Positions 45,001 through 55,598 of a DNA stretch of 64,000 bases are shown piece by piece; within the stretch, counting starts at the first letter, position 1, and each line of letters starts with the position of its first letter. The position numbers and the translations under genes were made by a program. Location of the stretch: positions 11,862,249 to 11,926,248 of the forward strand of contig CM045735.1 in the NCBI GenBank assembly GCA_024760905.1, read 5' to 3'. Origin of the DNA: Plotosus lineatus. Taxonomy: Eukaryota > Chordata > Actinopteri > Siluriformes > Plotosidae. Below the pieces are notes generated by a model. The model ran no database searches, was not told the origin of the DNA, and was given only the letters and a program-made list of their open reading frames with translations.

Positions 45001-45220
45001 AGTGAGTATATTGGCAGTAGGATGCTGAGGTTGGAACTACCAGGGAGAAGGCCTCGAGGAAGACCAAAGAAGAGATTTATGGATGTGGTGAAGGAAGACA
45101 TGAAGGTCGTTGGAGTCAGAAAAGAAGATGCGGAGGACAGGGTGAGGTGGAGGCGGATGATTTGCTGTGGCGACCTTGAAGGGAGCAGCCGAAAGTAAAA
45201 GAAGAAGAAGAAAGAAGAAG
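42051..45220 (+). mobile_element. Near full-length RTE/BovB-type LINE with perfect 17-bp TSD
   Basis: The element is 3,170 bp and flanked by accttgcttaaattagc at 42034-42050 and 45221-45237. It has a short 5' leader, an endonuclease-reverse transcriptase gene, and a 3' end aagggagcagccgaaag followed by (GAA)n. This size and one-gene layout fit the RTE clade (BovB, fish Expander types). Truncated copies at 12-18.7 kb share its 3' end. The LINE lies between the divergent CRCP and ASL genes. Confidence 0.9.
42180..45198 (+). pseudogene. APE endonuclease-reverse transcriptase of the RTE LINE (three lesions)
   Basis: The frame from 42180 gives an APE-type endonuclease: LRVGTLNVGT near the start, CVQETRWKG (catalytic Glu), GADFNGHVG (Asp, Asn), and the S/T-x-x-D-Y-I-F motif, in the first 290 codons or so. 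The reverse transcriptase follows in the +1 frame: NGKAVGPDDIPVEVWK, SNYRGIKLMSH, QFGFMPRKSTTDA, FVDLEKAYDRVPRE, and the catalytic FADD at 44425-44436. The C-terminal block has RLRWFGHVQRRDSEYIG. The lesions are one extra base in the G-run 43551-43554, TAA at 44335-44337 (G-L-H then stop before G-S-A-L-S-P) and TAG at 44827-44829. Both stops sit where sister copies keep Gln. The start codon is uncertain. The copy is inactive as it stands but young. Confidence 0.88.
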
Positions 45221-45371
45221 ACCTTGCTTAAATTAGCTGGGTATCTTATTCAGTTCAGTTGGGTTTGGGTTAGGGCTATCTGACCAATGGGTCGATCAGA
45301 CCGATGAGCTGGCAGAGCAATGGGCTGTTGGAATACAGTACAGTATAGGGATGTAATGCCAGTACAGTATA

Positions 45372-45600
45372 GGGATGCCAGCTATGTCTTTCACTGTCTA
45401 TTGTGAGAGGTTCATGTCAGACAACCATTGCTGACTTTCATCAAGAGTAGGCTGCAGACCAGTCAGCATGTTTCTGCACTGCAACGACCTGGCGAGCTGT
45501 CCAGGGTGTACTCTGCCCTTGCTCAGAACTGAGCGCCAACCTCCCTTCAACTCAAACAAGAAGTTTGAGAAAATTAATGAAAATGAATGAATGAATGAAT
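45372..45600 (+). mobile_element. Chimeric SINE, copy 2 (head truncated)
   Basis: The SINE middle (ttcactgtctattgtgag, catcaagagtaggctgcag) runs into cgacctggcgagctgtccag at about 45483, the same junction as at 8210 and 51480. It ends in (aatg)n. Confidence 0.7.
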
Positions 45601-45897
45601 GACAGCCAAGGTTGTCACTGTCCCCCCCCAGTGCAGCTAACTGGGTTATCAAAGGCAGGTCATGTCTCTCACTGTCTATGGTGAGAGGCATGTAAAAGAA
45701 CCATTGCTGACTTTCGTAAAGAGTAGGCTGCAAAGTCGTCAGCGTGTTTCTGTCCCTTGCTAAAAAGAGTTGTGACAGGAAGGGCATCTGACGTAAAAAC
45801 ATCTGCCAAATCATACGTGCGAATCGGATGATCCGCTGTGGCGACTCCCGAGTAAAAGGGAAAAAGCCGAAAGGAAGACAGACAGTCAAGACTATAG
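45601..45897 (+). mobile_element. Glu-headed SINE with RTE tail, 5'-truncated
   Basis: It starts in the head/middle (ccaaggttgtcactgtcccc). It holds the LINE 5' block (gttgtgacaggaagggcatc) and LINE tail (gctgtggcgactcccgag), ending gaaaggaagacagacag. It abuts the chimeric copy head to tail. Confidence 0.8.
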
Positions 45898-46741
45898 TTT
45901 TACAAAAATATGGATACTGAAGGCAACATATAGATGTATGTATGGATCTTGAAGGCTTCATATAGTATGTAAAATGTCAAAGACTATGCTGGGGAATGTA
46001 AAATTGTGAGTGCCATAATTAATTGATTCTGGAATTTTCATCTGTGTACACTGCATTGGCCATGGATGTGTGTGCATGTGCTATATGTTGGGTAAATGTG
46101 TGTGTTTGCTTTTAGTTGGATATGAGTGTATGTGAATGTGTTACAAGTTGAATATGAGTTTGTAGGCACGTGCCATAAGTTGGTTATGAGTGTGTGTACA
46201 CGTGCTGTTAGTTGGATATGACTATCAGTTATAAGTGAGTAATTTCGCAAGCCATGGGAGTCTTGTGGTTTGGACTCACTCTTCATTAGTGCAAAGGCCG
46301 TGTTTATGAGCCTTCTGAGAAAAGTTTGCATGTTCCCACCATGGTTGAAGGAGGTTCATCTTGGTGCCCAAGTTTCCTCTCAGAGGCTAAAGATATACGC
46401 ATTAGACTAATGGGCTATTAGAGGTTTCTCCCAGGTGTGAGTGGAGGTTCTTGCAAACTTTGTAAAAGCAAGTCATGGATCATTGGTGCAGAATGGGAGC
46501 ATGTGTGTGGATTCTGGCATGTCTGAATATTTCATAAATGGTTTTGATTTTAAGTTTAAATTTCAGAAGAATAAGTTTAGGTGCACACTATATGTTATAT
46601 AGAAATCAAACTGCGATTTTACTTTTAACAGTTGGCCGGGTTGCCGGTGGAGGTCAGTTATAAAAGACAAAATACTTGCAAGCTGTGTGTTACGGTATGT
46701 AGTACCAAATTAAACATTGATTTGTTGTTTTGTATTGTTTG
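45898..46741. other. Intergenic spacer with a loose tandem repeat
   Basis: Bases 46070-46230 hold about five irregular units of roughly 35-40 bp around tagttggatatgagtgt and gtgtgcatgtgctat. No gene. Confidence 0.6.
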
Positions 46742-46975
46742 GCAGGGCGGCACAGAACTGTAGTAATTTGGACATCCGCCTCACAAGAACATCTTGGGTT
46801 TGGTTCTTGGGCTCGGGCGTTTCTGTATGGAGTTTTCACCCTGCTTTTGTGGGTTTCCTCCCACAAAGTTTCATATTCCCCTGGGTGTGGATGTAAGTGG
46901 AAGTGGTTGTGTATGTTGGTCCTATAGTGGTCTGGTGAGCCGGTACCGGCTGAAATGGGATTATAATAAAGTACA
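46742..46975 (+). mobile_element. Mermaid-like SINE, sense copy
   Basis: Sense order of tRNA-like head, gctcgggcgtttctgtatgg, gggtttcctcccacaaag and a truncated tail. Confidence 0.65.
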
Positions 46976-47021
46976 TGCAGATAATTACAGTACTCCCACA
47001 AACCTACCTCCATATAGGTTC

Positions 47022-47390
47022 ATTCATTCATTCATTCATTTTCTGAACCACTTAATCCTAATTAGGGTTACAGGGAGGCCGGCACCCATCTCAGCTGACT
47101 CTGGCGAGTGCAGGGTACACCCTGGACAGCTTGCTAGGCCATCTCAGGGCCAGCACTCACATAACCATTCTACTCCCACTCACAACTAGGGGAGATTTGA
47201 AACAGCCTAATAGTTAAACTGTGCATGTTGTTGGACTGTGGAAGGAAACCGGAATTCCCAGAGAGAACCCACACAAGCATGAGGAGAACATGCAAACTCC
47301 ACACAGAAACGTCTGAGCTGGAAATCGAACCCAGGACCTTCTTGCTGTGAGGCAGACATGCTAACCACTATGCCATTGTGCTGCCTCTAC
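47022..47390 (-). mobile_element. Mermaid-like SINE, full-length reverse copy
   Basis: It runs from (attc)n and ctgaaccacttaatcctaat through gcaaactccacacagaaac to a tRNA-like head (complement of ctggaaatcgaacccagg and taaccactatgcc). A good reference copy for this window. Confidence 0.8.
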
Positions 47391-47659
47391 AAAGGTTATT
47401 TACAAATTTATATCATAACACAAGCGTTTAAATGTGTCTCAAGTTATGAAGTATGATAAAGCATCTAAGTGGGAAAGGTCCATCTGGGATGAAACCTGTT
47501 ATTTTTCTTTACATTTGAGAAGTAACCAGACTGGAACGGTTTTGAACAGCTGTGCATTCTTTAACAGAAATATTTTGAAGTTCATGGACTTATTACGATT
47601 TGCTCTGTTGAACTAATAAGCTAAACTATAAGTTACGATAAACAGATAGATGTTGTTCT

Positions 47660-49640
47660 GCTCCTTCTTCAGCTGTCATCAGTTGGGTCTCCACCCATCT
47701 CCAACTGTTTTGACTCTTAAACCTGGTACAGTCTCTTGGTGGTGAGTCGACACTGATTGGCCAGATCACTGCCCATCTGAAGAAGGATTCTAGCTACACT
47801 GATTTTGTTTCCACCATAACCAGCATGATGATTTCTCCTCTGTGGCTCCGAGACTTCTCAATGCTTCCTGGAGCTCTCTACCTCTTACGCTCAATGTCAA
47901 GAGGTGTTATGCTGACCTTCCTGGGAAACCTCTGCTGCCAATTTCTACCGGAAAAGTCCAAACTGACCATCCCTTTCTCCAAACTGACTCTTCCAACTCT
48001 GCATATAAAGCTCCTTTCCTCTTATATGCTTCTTCAAAGGCTTCCTCCCATGGTACTGTTAATTCTAGAATTATGCGTTTCTTTCCACTTTCTGTCCACA
48101 GCACTACATCAGGTCGTAGGTTTGTAGTGACGATGTTTGGAAACGCAAGTCTTTTCCAATGCTCTACTCTCATGTCCCATTTGCATACACCATCTAGTAA
48201 GTTTCTGGGTCTTATTCAATGGTTTCTTTTCCCCAGTTTTCACAGAGCTGATGACATTTGATTTGAGTCCTTTGGTCCCCCTTTGTTTAATTCTTTCCAA
48301 GATGTCAGCGAGTTCCATCAGCACATTATCACGTCATGTACAGTCTTACCTTGGCTACTTTGATCTGCTCTACCAGTGATGTCAATGGCAGCTGAACCAT
48401 AGCACTGTGACTGTACACACCAATACTTGTGAAACTGAGTGGAACTCCGAACCACCTGCTCAAGGACTTGTTAACAAATCCCTCTAGACTCTCAACCATT
48501 GTCGTAGCAACTTCATACAAAATCTTAATCTTGGGTGTAGGTTGTGTTGGTAAATCCAGTACTTGAACTTTCCTGGTAATCCTGTCTTGTAAATCTAACT
48601 AAGGCCATCTTGCACCTTTGTCTTGAGAACGTTCAGTTGTTCTCCTTCTCTTAAATTTCCATCAGACCACTTGCCGAGACATTTACTGTTTTTTTCTCTG
48701 ATAGATGGGATGAACTGGTTCTGTACCTTGAGGTCAAACCAATTACTGGATGACCCCTTGACAATAATCAAACTTCTCGGCTTTTCAGCCTTGAAGGGAA
48801 TCCTAGCCCAACCAGTCTACTTGGGCTAGCAAGTGTCCATCTAGCTAGTACATGTGTAGATGTTGTAATGATCATATCATCCATGAAGCCTCTACTGGAT
48901 GGTTGTCTTATTCCTGTTTCTAACAAAGGACCACTTGATTCTTTCTCTACAACCTTGATCATGCGGTTCATACCCATCACAGACAGGATTACTGAAATTG
49001 TACAGCCTGTTACTAGTCCCTTCTGTACTGGTTACCACTTTGAAGTACATTCTGTTGTTGCGAATCTAAGGTGCACATCAGAATAGTAGCTCTTTATCAT
49101 TTATGAATGGCTGAAGTAGTGATCAAGTGCTTTGAAAATTGGTGAAGTATTGATCCATAGGCATTGGCTAAATCCAACTATACGACCGCCAGACTGTTGT
49201 TGTTAATTTTTGCTTCCTTGACCAGCTGCAATAGCACTGATATGCTCAGCACACCCTGAGAAACCCGGCAGTCCTCCCTTCGAGACTGTTCTGGACCTAT
49301 CATGCATGTTGTCAAACGCCTTGCGAATACTGAGAAGAATTTCCCCTCTACATTCAACAAAGAAATGCTAAGAAACTGTCATCTGACTTTATTTCTTTTC
49401 CTTGGGGATGAATATTCCTTCCGTTCTGCACCAGCATGGAGGAATCTTCTCGCTTCTCCACATTGTTTTCTGAAGTTTCCATAACCTCTTTGCCAGCATG
49501 GGACACATCTTGTAAACTTTGTACTATACCCCATTGGGTCCAGGTGATGACTTATTAAAGGCTTTCAATATTATTCTTGTCACTTCCTGCCAAGTTGGTT
49601 CCTTCACACTAACTTCTACCTTGGGTGGATAAACTGTTGA
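47660..49640 (-). pseudogene. Relic of a LINE with a restriction-like endonuclease (R2/NeSL/HERO-like)
   Basis: Broken minus-strand frames align in order to one protein. They show SSPGPNGV then YKVYKMCP, LNVEGKFFSVFARRLTT, a palm motif in RGFMDDM (F-M-D-D), VESLEGFVNKSLSRWFGVP, and finally LRPDVVLWTESGKKRIILEL with TVPWEEAFEEAY. The last block (P-D then E-L-T) resembles a PD-(D/E)xK restriction-like endonuclease at the C-terminus, as in R2/NeSL/HERO LINEs. Many stops and frameshifts; dead. Exact borders not found. Confidence 0.65.
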
Positions 49641-50209
49641 TTTTCAATAAATTTGCAGACACTTCAAACATGCAGGTGAATGTGCAGCAGGTGACCACTC
49701 CAAACCAATGCCAGCCTTTGTTATTTGGTGACGTCACTGCGTTAGAAGAAGAAAGAAGAATTGTGCTGAATTAATTCAGCACATTTCCCCCCACATATAA
49801 ATAATAGTGGCTAATTTTCAGTAATTTAACTAACAACATAAATTATTTAGCTAATTTCAGTAATTAAAATATTCGGTTTCAAAACCATTGGAATTCGTGA
49901 ACTGGTTGTGGAGTCGACACCGATTTCGATTCCTTAGTTTGGAATCGATTCCAGAGAATTTGAGGTGAAATCACAGGGTTAAAAAATATATTAAACTATA
50001 CATTGTGTTACGTTATTTCATTACTGTACTGCAGACTGGTTTCCAATTTCAACTGCTATGCTCGTACTTTGTTGTCGTCCGTAACGTTAGGGAGTCGACT
50101 CTTGAATCATAATTAGAAAAGAATCGACTCTTTCACTGTCCATACGTTGCCGATAATATTTAAGGCATCGCCTCCCTCTTGTTTTATTTTTTCTCACGGT
50201 AGACGCCTT
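49641..50209. other. ASL upstream region
   Basis: Contains gaagaagaaagaagaa at 49746 and two partly similar segments (tggagtcgacaccgattt, gggagtcgactcttgaat). Otherwise unique DNA leading into the ASL promoter. Confidence 0.5.
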
Positions 50210-50227
50210 ATAATCTCGCGAGATTAT
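50210..50227. promoter_or_regulatory. TCTCGCGAGA palindrome in the ASL promoter
   Basis: TCTCGCGAGA (50214-50223) lies within an 18-bp perfect palindrome (50210-50227), 120 bp upstream of the ASL ATG. This decamer is a known vertebrate CpG-promoter element, bound by BANP. Position and sequence suggest it drives ASL. Confidence 0.6.
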
Positions 50228-50346
50228 TAAAACGTTGCTGTTGGAGTTCTCGGCGTGCGGAAGATGTGTTTGTATGAGTCTGTTTATATTCAACAGAAGG
50301 CGAGCAACCGTCAACATCCATAATTTAAAAGTCCGAAGGCATAACC

Positions 50347-50361
50347 ATGGCAACCTCTGAG
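50347..50361 (+). CDS. asl: Argininosuccinate lyase coding exon 1 (start codon); gene-level note
   Basis: ATGGCAACCTCTGAG encodes M-A-T-S-E, then donor GTAAAA, phase 0. Eight coding exons in the window give 219 contiguous residues of argininosuccinate lyase (human 464). The enzyme is a cytosolic homotetramer of the fumarase/aspartase superfamily. It splits argininosuccinate to arginine and fumarate in the urea cycle and arginine-citrulline-NO pathway. Visible landmarks are K-L-W-G-G-R-F at about residue 8, D-E-D-I-H-T-A-N-E at about 86, H-T-G-R-S-R-N-D-Q at about 109 and the [11 protein letters not shown] stretch at about 156. The signature S-S-x-M-P-x-K-x-N loop lies beyond the window. All visible exons are intact. 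Confidence 0.9.
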
Positions 50362-50606
50362 GTAAAACTTCCGAATAAAAGAAATAATGTTAAAAAGAAC
50401 ATTTTACAATCTTTTCTCTTTAACTATAAATAGTATTTATTCAGAAAAAAAGGCTGTACAACTTTTCTTAAAGCTAAATGAATGTAGCCGAAATAGAATG
50501 TTTATAAACAACCGAAAATGCCTGTCGATTGTGATTTCTCAAAAAAGGTCTTGATTAATTGGTGTGTTATGCAGTATTATTATTCTGTTCTTTTAAAAGG
50601 CAGACC

Positions 50607-50645
<39 letters not shown>

Positions 50646-50973
50646 CAGCTTTTTTGTGTTGTTTAGTATAACACAGGGCTCCACCGCTGTGCAAAAGTTT
50701 TTGCCCCCTGACCAATTTCCGACATTTTTTTGCATGTTTGTCACTGTTATCCATTTCAGATCAAGCAAACCTAATATTATACAAAGATAAAACAGAAGTA
50801 AACACAAAATGCAGTTTCCAGTGCCAATTGTATTTATTAAGGGGGAAAAAAACATCTGAACCTACAAGTGCCCCTGTGAATAAGTAATTGCCCCTTAAAC
50901 CTAATAGCTGGTTGAACCACCTTTTGCAGAAATAACTGCAATCAATCGTTTGCGATAAGAGGCGATAAGTTTT

Positions 50974-51958
50974 TTACATCTCTGTGATGGGATTTTGGTG
51001 CTTCGGATCATTGTTTTCTTGCAGAACTCCTGTCTGCTTCAGCTTGAGGTCTCGAACTGATGGAGGAACATTCTTTGCCAGGATTTCTTGGTAGCTAGCA
51101 GAATTCATGGCTCCATCAATCATGACAAGTCGCCCAGGTCCTGAAGCAGCAAAGCAGGCCCAGATCATCACACTTCCACCACCATGTTTCACTGTTGGCA
51201 CAATGTTGTTTTTATCCAATGCAGTGTTCCTTTTGTGCCAGATGTAACGGAATATATTTCTCCCAAAAAGTTCAACTTTATTTTCATCAGTCCAGAGGAC
51301 ATTTCCCCCAAAATCTTTGGGGATGATCAAGATGATTCTTGGTAAAAGTGAGTTCAGTTCATTTTCTGTAACCGCGTCATCCTAATTATAGTCGCGGGGA
51401 GGCTGGTGCCCATCCCAGCCAACTCCGGGCGAGGGCAGAATACACCCTGGACAGCTCGCCAGGCCATCGCAGGGCAGAAACACGTCGACGGCTTTGCAGC
51501 CTACTCTTGTCGAAAGTCAGCAATGGTTCTTTTACATGCCTCAAACCATAGACAGTGAGAGACATGGCCGGCCTTTGATAACCCAGTTAGCTGCACTGGG
51601 GGGTAAAAGTGAGTTGTGCCTTGATATTCTTTTTTTTTGTCAACAGTGGCTTTCGCCTAGGAACTGTTCCGTGGATGCCATTTTTGCCTCGTGTCTTTCT
51701 GATGGTGGAGTCATGAGCATTGACATTAACTGAGGCAAGTGAGGCTTGTAGTTGTATAGAAGTGATTTTTCGATCCTTTGTGACTTCTTCGGTTAGTCTG
51801 CGCTGTGCTCTTGGAGCAATTTTGGTAGGTCGGCCACTCCTGGGAAGGGTCACCACTGTGCCATGCCTTCTCCATTTGTGGATAATGGCTCTGACAGTGT
51901 TCCGCTGGAATCCCAAAGATTTACCAATGACTTTGCATCTTTTCCCAGACTGAGACAT
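50974..51958 (-). pseudogene. Tc1-like transposase, broken
   Basis: The N-terminal helix-turn-helix half (SLGFQRNTVRAIIHKWRRHG, then TLPRSGRPTKI) is at 51958-51600. The DDE part (VLWTDENKVELFG, HGGGSVMIWACFAASGPG, NDPKH) is at 51330-50974. The SINE and frameshifts separate them, and the C-terminal D-x-N-P-I-E-N segment is deleted. Confidence 0.8.
51355..51601 (-). mobile_element. Chimeric SINE, copy 3, nested in the Tc1 element with 14-bp TSD
   Basis: Flanked by ggtaaaagtgagtt at 51341-51354 and 51602-51615, which occurs once in the intact transposon. In minus sense it has the SINE middle (cagctaactgggttatcaaa) and then, at about 51480, the Mermaid-like tail (ggcctggcgagctgtccagg). Confidence 0.85.
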
Positions 51959-52217
51959 CTCTATAATATTCTTTCTTGTTTGCTCTTGAAGATCACTGGA
52001 TTACGACATGACATGTGTGTTCAGTGTGGCCTACCTCACCTTGTCAGACGGGTTTTATGTTGAGGATCTCCTGATTGGAAATGTCTGGCAGCAATCAGGT
52101 CTAGGTGTGGCCATGAAATTAAACTGTTTTCCCCAATAATAGGATTGATCACAATTACCTCACCTTTTAAAAAGGGGGCAATTACTTTTTCACAGCGGTC
52201 CATGTTGGTTTGGATAG

Positions 52218-52306
52218 GATTTTTCTCTGAACAAATAGAATCACAACAGGACAACTGCATCCCCCCCCCCCCCCCCCTGTTGTGATTTTATTTGTTAAGA
52301 GAAAAA
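52218..52306. repeat. Inverted repeat around a poly-C run
   Basis: Arms ttctctgaacaaatagaatc and caacagg (left) and the complement at 52277-52306 flank a 15-17 nt C-run (52261-52276). It could fold into a hairpin. Confidence 0.6.
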
Positions 52307-52494
52307 TGTTTACTGGAGAGTACAATACACTTTCCTTAAAGGAAAAATGTTAAGAGTACATTCCAGAGGTTAGATTACATGATGAGCTGTTGTTTTGCAG
52401 AAAAAGAGGAAAGAAAAGGTATTTGAAGTAATAAGTAGAATAAGTTAATATAACACATCACAGAATGATTATTGGTGTGTGTATATACACATGT

Positions 52495-52620
52495 ACCCAT
52501 TTATACTGCTGGGTGAACAGAGGCACACTTGTGGTTGAGACCTTGCCCAGGGGTCTAACTGGGATTCGAACACACAACCTCCCGATCATGAACACAGCAC
52601 CTTAACCACTATGCCACCGA
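52495..52620 (-). mobile_element. tRNA-Met-like SINE head fragment
   Basis: The complement of the head and early body (cgatcatgaacacagcacct, ggtgaacagaggcacacttg). The rest is missing. Confidence 0.65.
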
Positions 52621-52768
52621 TCTATCTATCGCTCGATCGATCGAAAGCCTGTTGTATTTCATTTGAAGAGTAATTAATAGTGGTATATTTTGGAGGAAGT
52701 TGTAATTATTAGCAGGACTATTTCTTGTAATCTGTTCTTTGTTCCTGTAAATGTTTTCTGTCTCACAG

Positions 52769-52963
52769 GGAAACAAGTTATGGGGTGGTAGATTTGTAGG
52801 GGCCATGGATCCCATCATGGAGAAGTTCAATGCATCGATATCATACGATCATCGCTTGCATGCTGTAGACATCAGGGGCAGTAAAGCTTACATAAAGGCA
52901 TTACACAAAGCCAAGCTGGTCTCTCAGGAGGAAATGGTGCAGATCGAAAATGGCCTCGATCAG
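52769..52963 (+). CDS. asl: ASL coding exon 2
   Basis: 65 codons, phase 0: [20 protein letters not shown] then [20 protein letters not shown] to IENGLDQ. Acceptor TCTCACAG, donor GTTTGT. The N-terminal domain of the lyase fold; close to human throughout. Confidence 0.96.
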
Positions 52964-53663
52964 GTTTGTTTTCTTGTTCGCTTTCTTCTGTGAAACTCTT
53001 TATATTAGAGGTCTAACAAGAATGACGAGGTTTGTGTGGGGGACTGAATCAGCATTCAAGGAAATAATTTAGTTACATTTCCTGTTCTTGTTCGAACCTA
53101 ATACATCACTGTTCTGCACTGAGTAATTCCCATTAATAGAATGAACCCACTACCATTGGTCATGTAGGTAGGACTGCAATGACTCGCCTTCGCCTGATAT
53201 ACTGAAACCATGTCAGTATTACTGACATGCTCGACAGATGGGCTACAGTCTGTAATTATATGCCTACAATGTTGTGTGCTGACAGACTGCCATCTGAGTG
53301 TAGACTAAACTAAGCACATCTTAGCACTTTAAAAGCATGATAGCAGAAATTACACAGCTTCTGAGTACAATTCAGTATGTGCGTGTTGTTTGTTTGCGCC
53401 ATTTGTAATTATGCAATTTCATGTAACTGATCTTTATTTTAGTTGTACAAGCCTGTTATGGTTGTCTGGTATTTAGACATGATAAACTGACAGTTGTATT
53501 TTTATTTGCACACAATGACAGTAACCACCAGAGACCCATGACCATGACTATGAATGGAGGTCATTGTGGACTACACTGTCAAAAATGTATTCATTGTTGA
53601 GTTGCATCGAAAACACCTCTGTTCCACAGTGTAGAAATATCCACCTCTATTGTGCAAAACCAG
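52964..53663. other. ASL intron 2
   Basis: 700 bp with no recognised repeat or gene. Confidence 0.6.
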
Positions 53664-53747
53664 GTTTTGGGTGAGTGGCTTAGTGGTACGTTCCAGATCG
53701 AGCCAGGGGATGAGGACATTCACACAGCCAATGAGCGTAGACTAAAG
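53664..53747 (+). CDS. asl: ASL coding exon 3
   Basis: 28 codons, phase 0: VLGEWLSGTFQIEPGDEDIH then TANERRLK. Contains the conserved D-E-D-I-H-x-A-x-E substrate-contact region. Acceptor AAACCAG, donor GTGAGC. Confidence 0.96.
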
Positions 53748-54007
53748 GTGAGCTTAATTTTCTTGCCAAACCTCAACACTTTGTTCCATCTGTTGTGCAG
53801 GTGCAAGGTTTTGATTCTGTCTTTACCTGAAAAGAAAAACAAAGAAGCTTGCTTTACAAATACTAAACAAAACAAAAAACCTCAGTCTGCATCCATTAAC
53901 TCACTGATTTGTTCTACTTATTTAAAAAAAAAATTCAAGTTTCATTAAAAGCTGATTTTATGTTGTGTTTCTGGATGCTTATTTTGTTTTTCCAAGTTAA
54001 ATAGATA

Positions 54008-54679
54008 CAGGCATACCTTGACTTAAGTCGTTTTTGAGTATATGTCGGTTTTCAAAAAAATATATGGAAAAGGAGAAAACAAAAAGTTTGTCATTATAAT
54101 CATTTAATCGCACCCTACTATTTGAGAAGCACTGAATTAGCGTCAGCCTCGGCAAATTATACGTATGCGTCATCATGACATTACTGGCACGTGATTCAAA
54201 TTTAGCCAATGGCTGAGAGCTTTTGTTTCTCCCTCCTGCTGACTGGTTGCAGATGATGTGTACACTTCTTTTTGTTTTCTTTTTAGCGCACATGTTATCA
54301 ATTGCTTGAATTGTGAATTCATGTTTTTTTCGTGTGTTTTTAATGATTATTTAAACCCTATGATGTCACTCAAACGCCCTGCATCTTCTCTCGCTTCTGG
54401 TAAGGAGTCTAAGTGCTTTGTTTATTCATAAATATTGTCACAGTACAAAATTAAAAAGTTTTTCTTAATCATTGCTACATTTTACTGCATTATTACTGTA
54501 TTAATGAGTAACACTGTCTTTAGAATGTGTTTATGAAGTATATTTTAGCGCATGTAATATCATACATAGGGTTTTAAAACGTGTCAATAATTCACGGATT
54601 TCCAAGGTCCGTGGGTGGGGGAGGATTATGACCCCACCACAAATAACAGGGGCTTTCTGTATACGTAATATATAGTATA

Positions 54680-54729
<50 letters not shown>

Positions 54730-54849
54730 ATGTATGTAAATTTGGCATAGACTAGGCTACCCTAGAGACAAGCTAATTCTAGTTAAGTAATTTTCGACTT
54801 GCGTCATCTGTCCTGGAACCAATTAACGACGTAAGCCGAGATATACCTG
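54008..54849. mobile_element. Tigger-like element in ASL intron 3
   Basis: The ends CAGGCATACCTTGACTTAAG and (complement) CAGGTATATCTCGGCTTACG are TA-flanked. They resemble the mammalian Tigger1 terminus. The interior contains another repeat (54166-54262, cacgtgattcaaatttagcc, shared with 60430-60510) and a (GT)n(AT)n array at 54687-54730. Confidence 0.75.
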
Positions 54850-55125
54850 TACTTCATTTATCCAAAACCGTGTACAGGGCAGAATGTGGTAAAATATTTA
54901 CAAATAAAAGTACAAGGTCATTGTCAAAATATCAAGTAAATGCATTGCTTGATGTCTTTGTGTAATTAAACGGTTATAAGAATTGCTAACTGATCTGCAA
55001 AGATCAATGACTTCACTTAATTTCCTCAAAAAAATACATGCTTCAGGCAGGATGTGGACCTGTATGGTGGTGCCATGAACTGATGGTGAATTACAGTTTT
55101 TATCTCTTGTTTATCTGTGTTGAAG

Positions 55126-55182
55126 GAACTGATTGGAGAAGCAGCTGGAAAACTTCATACCGGGAGGAGCAGGAATGATCAA
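55126..55182 (+). CDS. asl: ASL coding exon 4
   Basis: 19 codons, [19 protein letters not shown], ending at the H-T-G-R-S-R-N-D-Q active-site loop. Acceptor GTTGAAG, donor GTGGGT, phase 0. Confidence 0.95.
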
Positions 55183-55598
55183 GTGGGTCTCAGTTTTTAG
55201 ATAATCCAGGCATTAATACACAACACCTACGGACTGAGTTTGACTGATGGTACATTCGGTCTGTTTTCTAACAAACCAGTATAAGAACATATTCACTGAG
55301 AATGACTGTAAAGAACTTCCATAAATCGCTCTGGACAAGAGCATCAGGTAATTGGTGTAAGTGTAATGCACTTTAATATTTATTTAGACCAAAGCACCAC
55401 TTCTAATAAAATGCAAAGTTGTCTGAAAATAAATGGGCTGCCCCCAATATTTCAACAGTGAAATATTATGTCCTTCTCGTAAACAGAAGTACTGTGGTGG
55501 TAGTCAAAGAGCCCGTCTTGTTGCATGTGTAGATGCAGTGGGCTGAATGTCCGCTAACAACATCAAAACCTCATAATTGTCAATTGTGTAATACTGTA
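55183..55598. other. ASL intron 4, first part
   Basis: Unique-looking DNA; nothing recognised. Confidence 0.5.

Larger units (their letters stand above)
50681..52205 (-). mobile_element. Tc1/mariner element with a nested SINE
   Basis: The terminal repeats are ccgctgtgcaaaagtttttg (50684 on) and the complement of ccgctgtgaaaaagtaattg (ending about 52200). The interior encodes a broken transposase. It is split by a SINE at 51355-51601. Lies in ASL intron 1. Confidence 0.8.

Noticed and set aside
44334..45101. 255-codon minus-strand frame; similar frames at 15335-15856, 17249-17731 and 17780-18235
   Set aside because: All are antisense of the same LINE 3' coding region. The repeated similarity comes from the LINE copies, not from a gene family.
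47842..48261. 139-codon plus-strand frame
   Set aside because: Antisense of the restriction-like-endonuclease LINE relic; the minus strand carries the recognisable protein.
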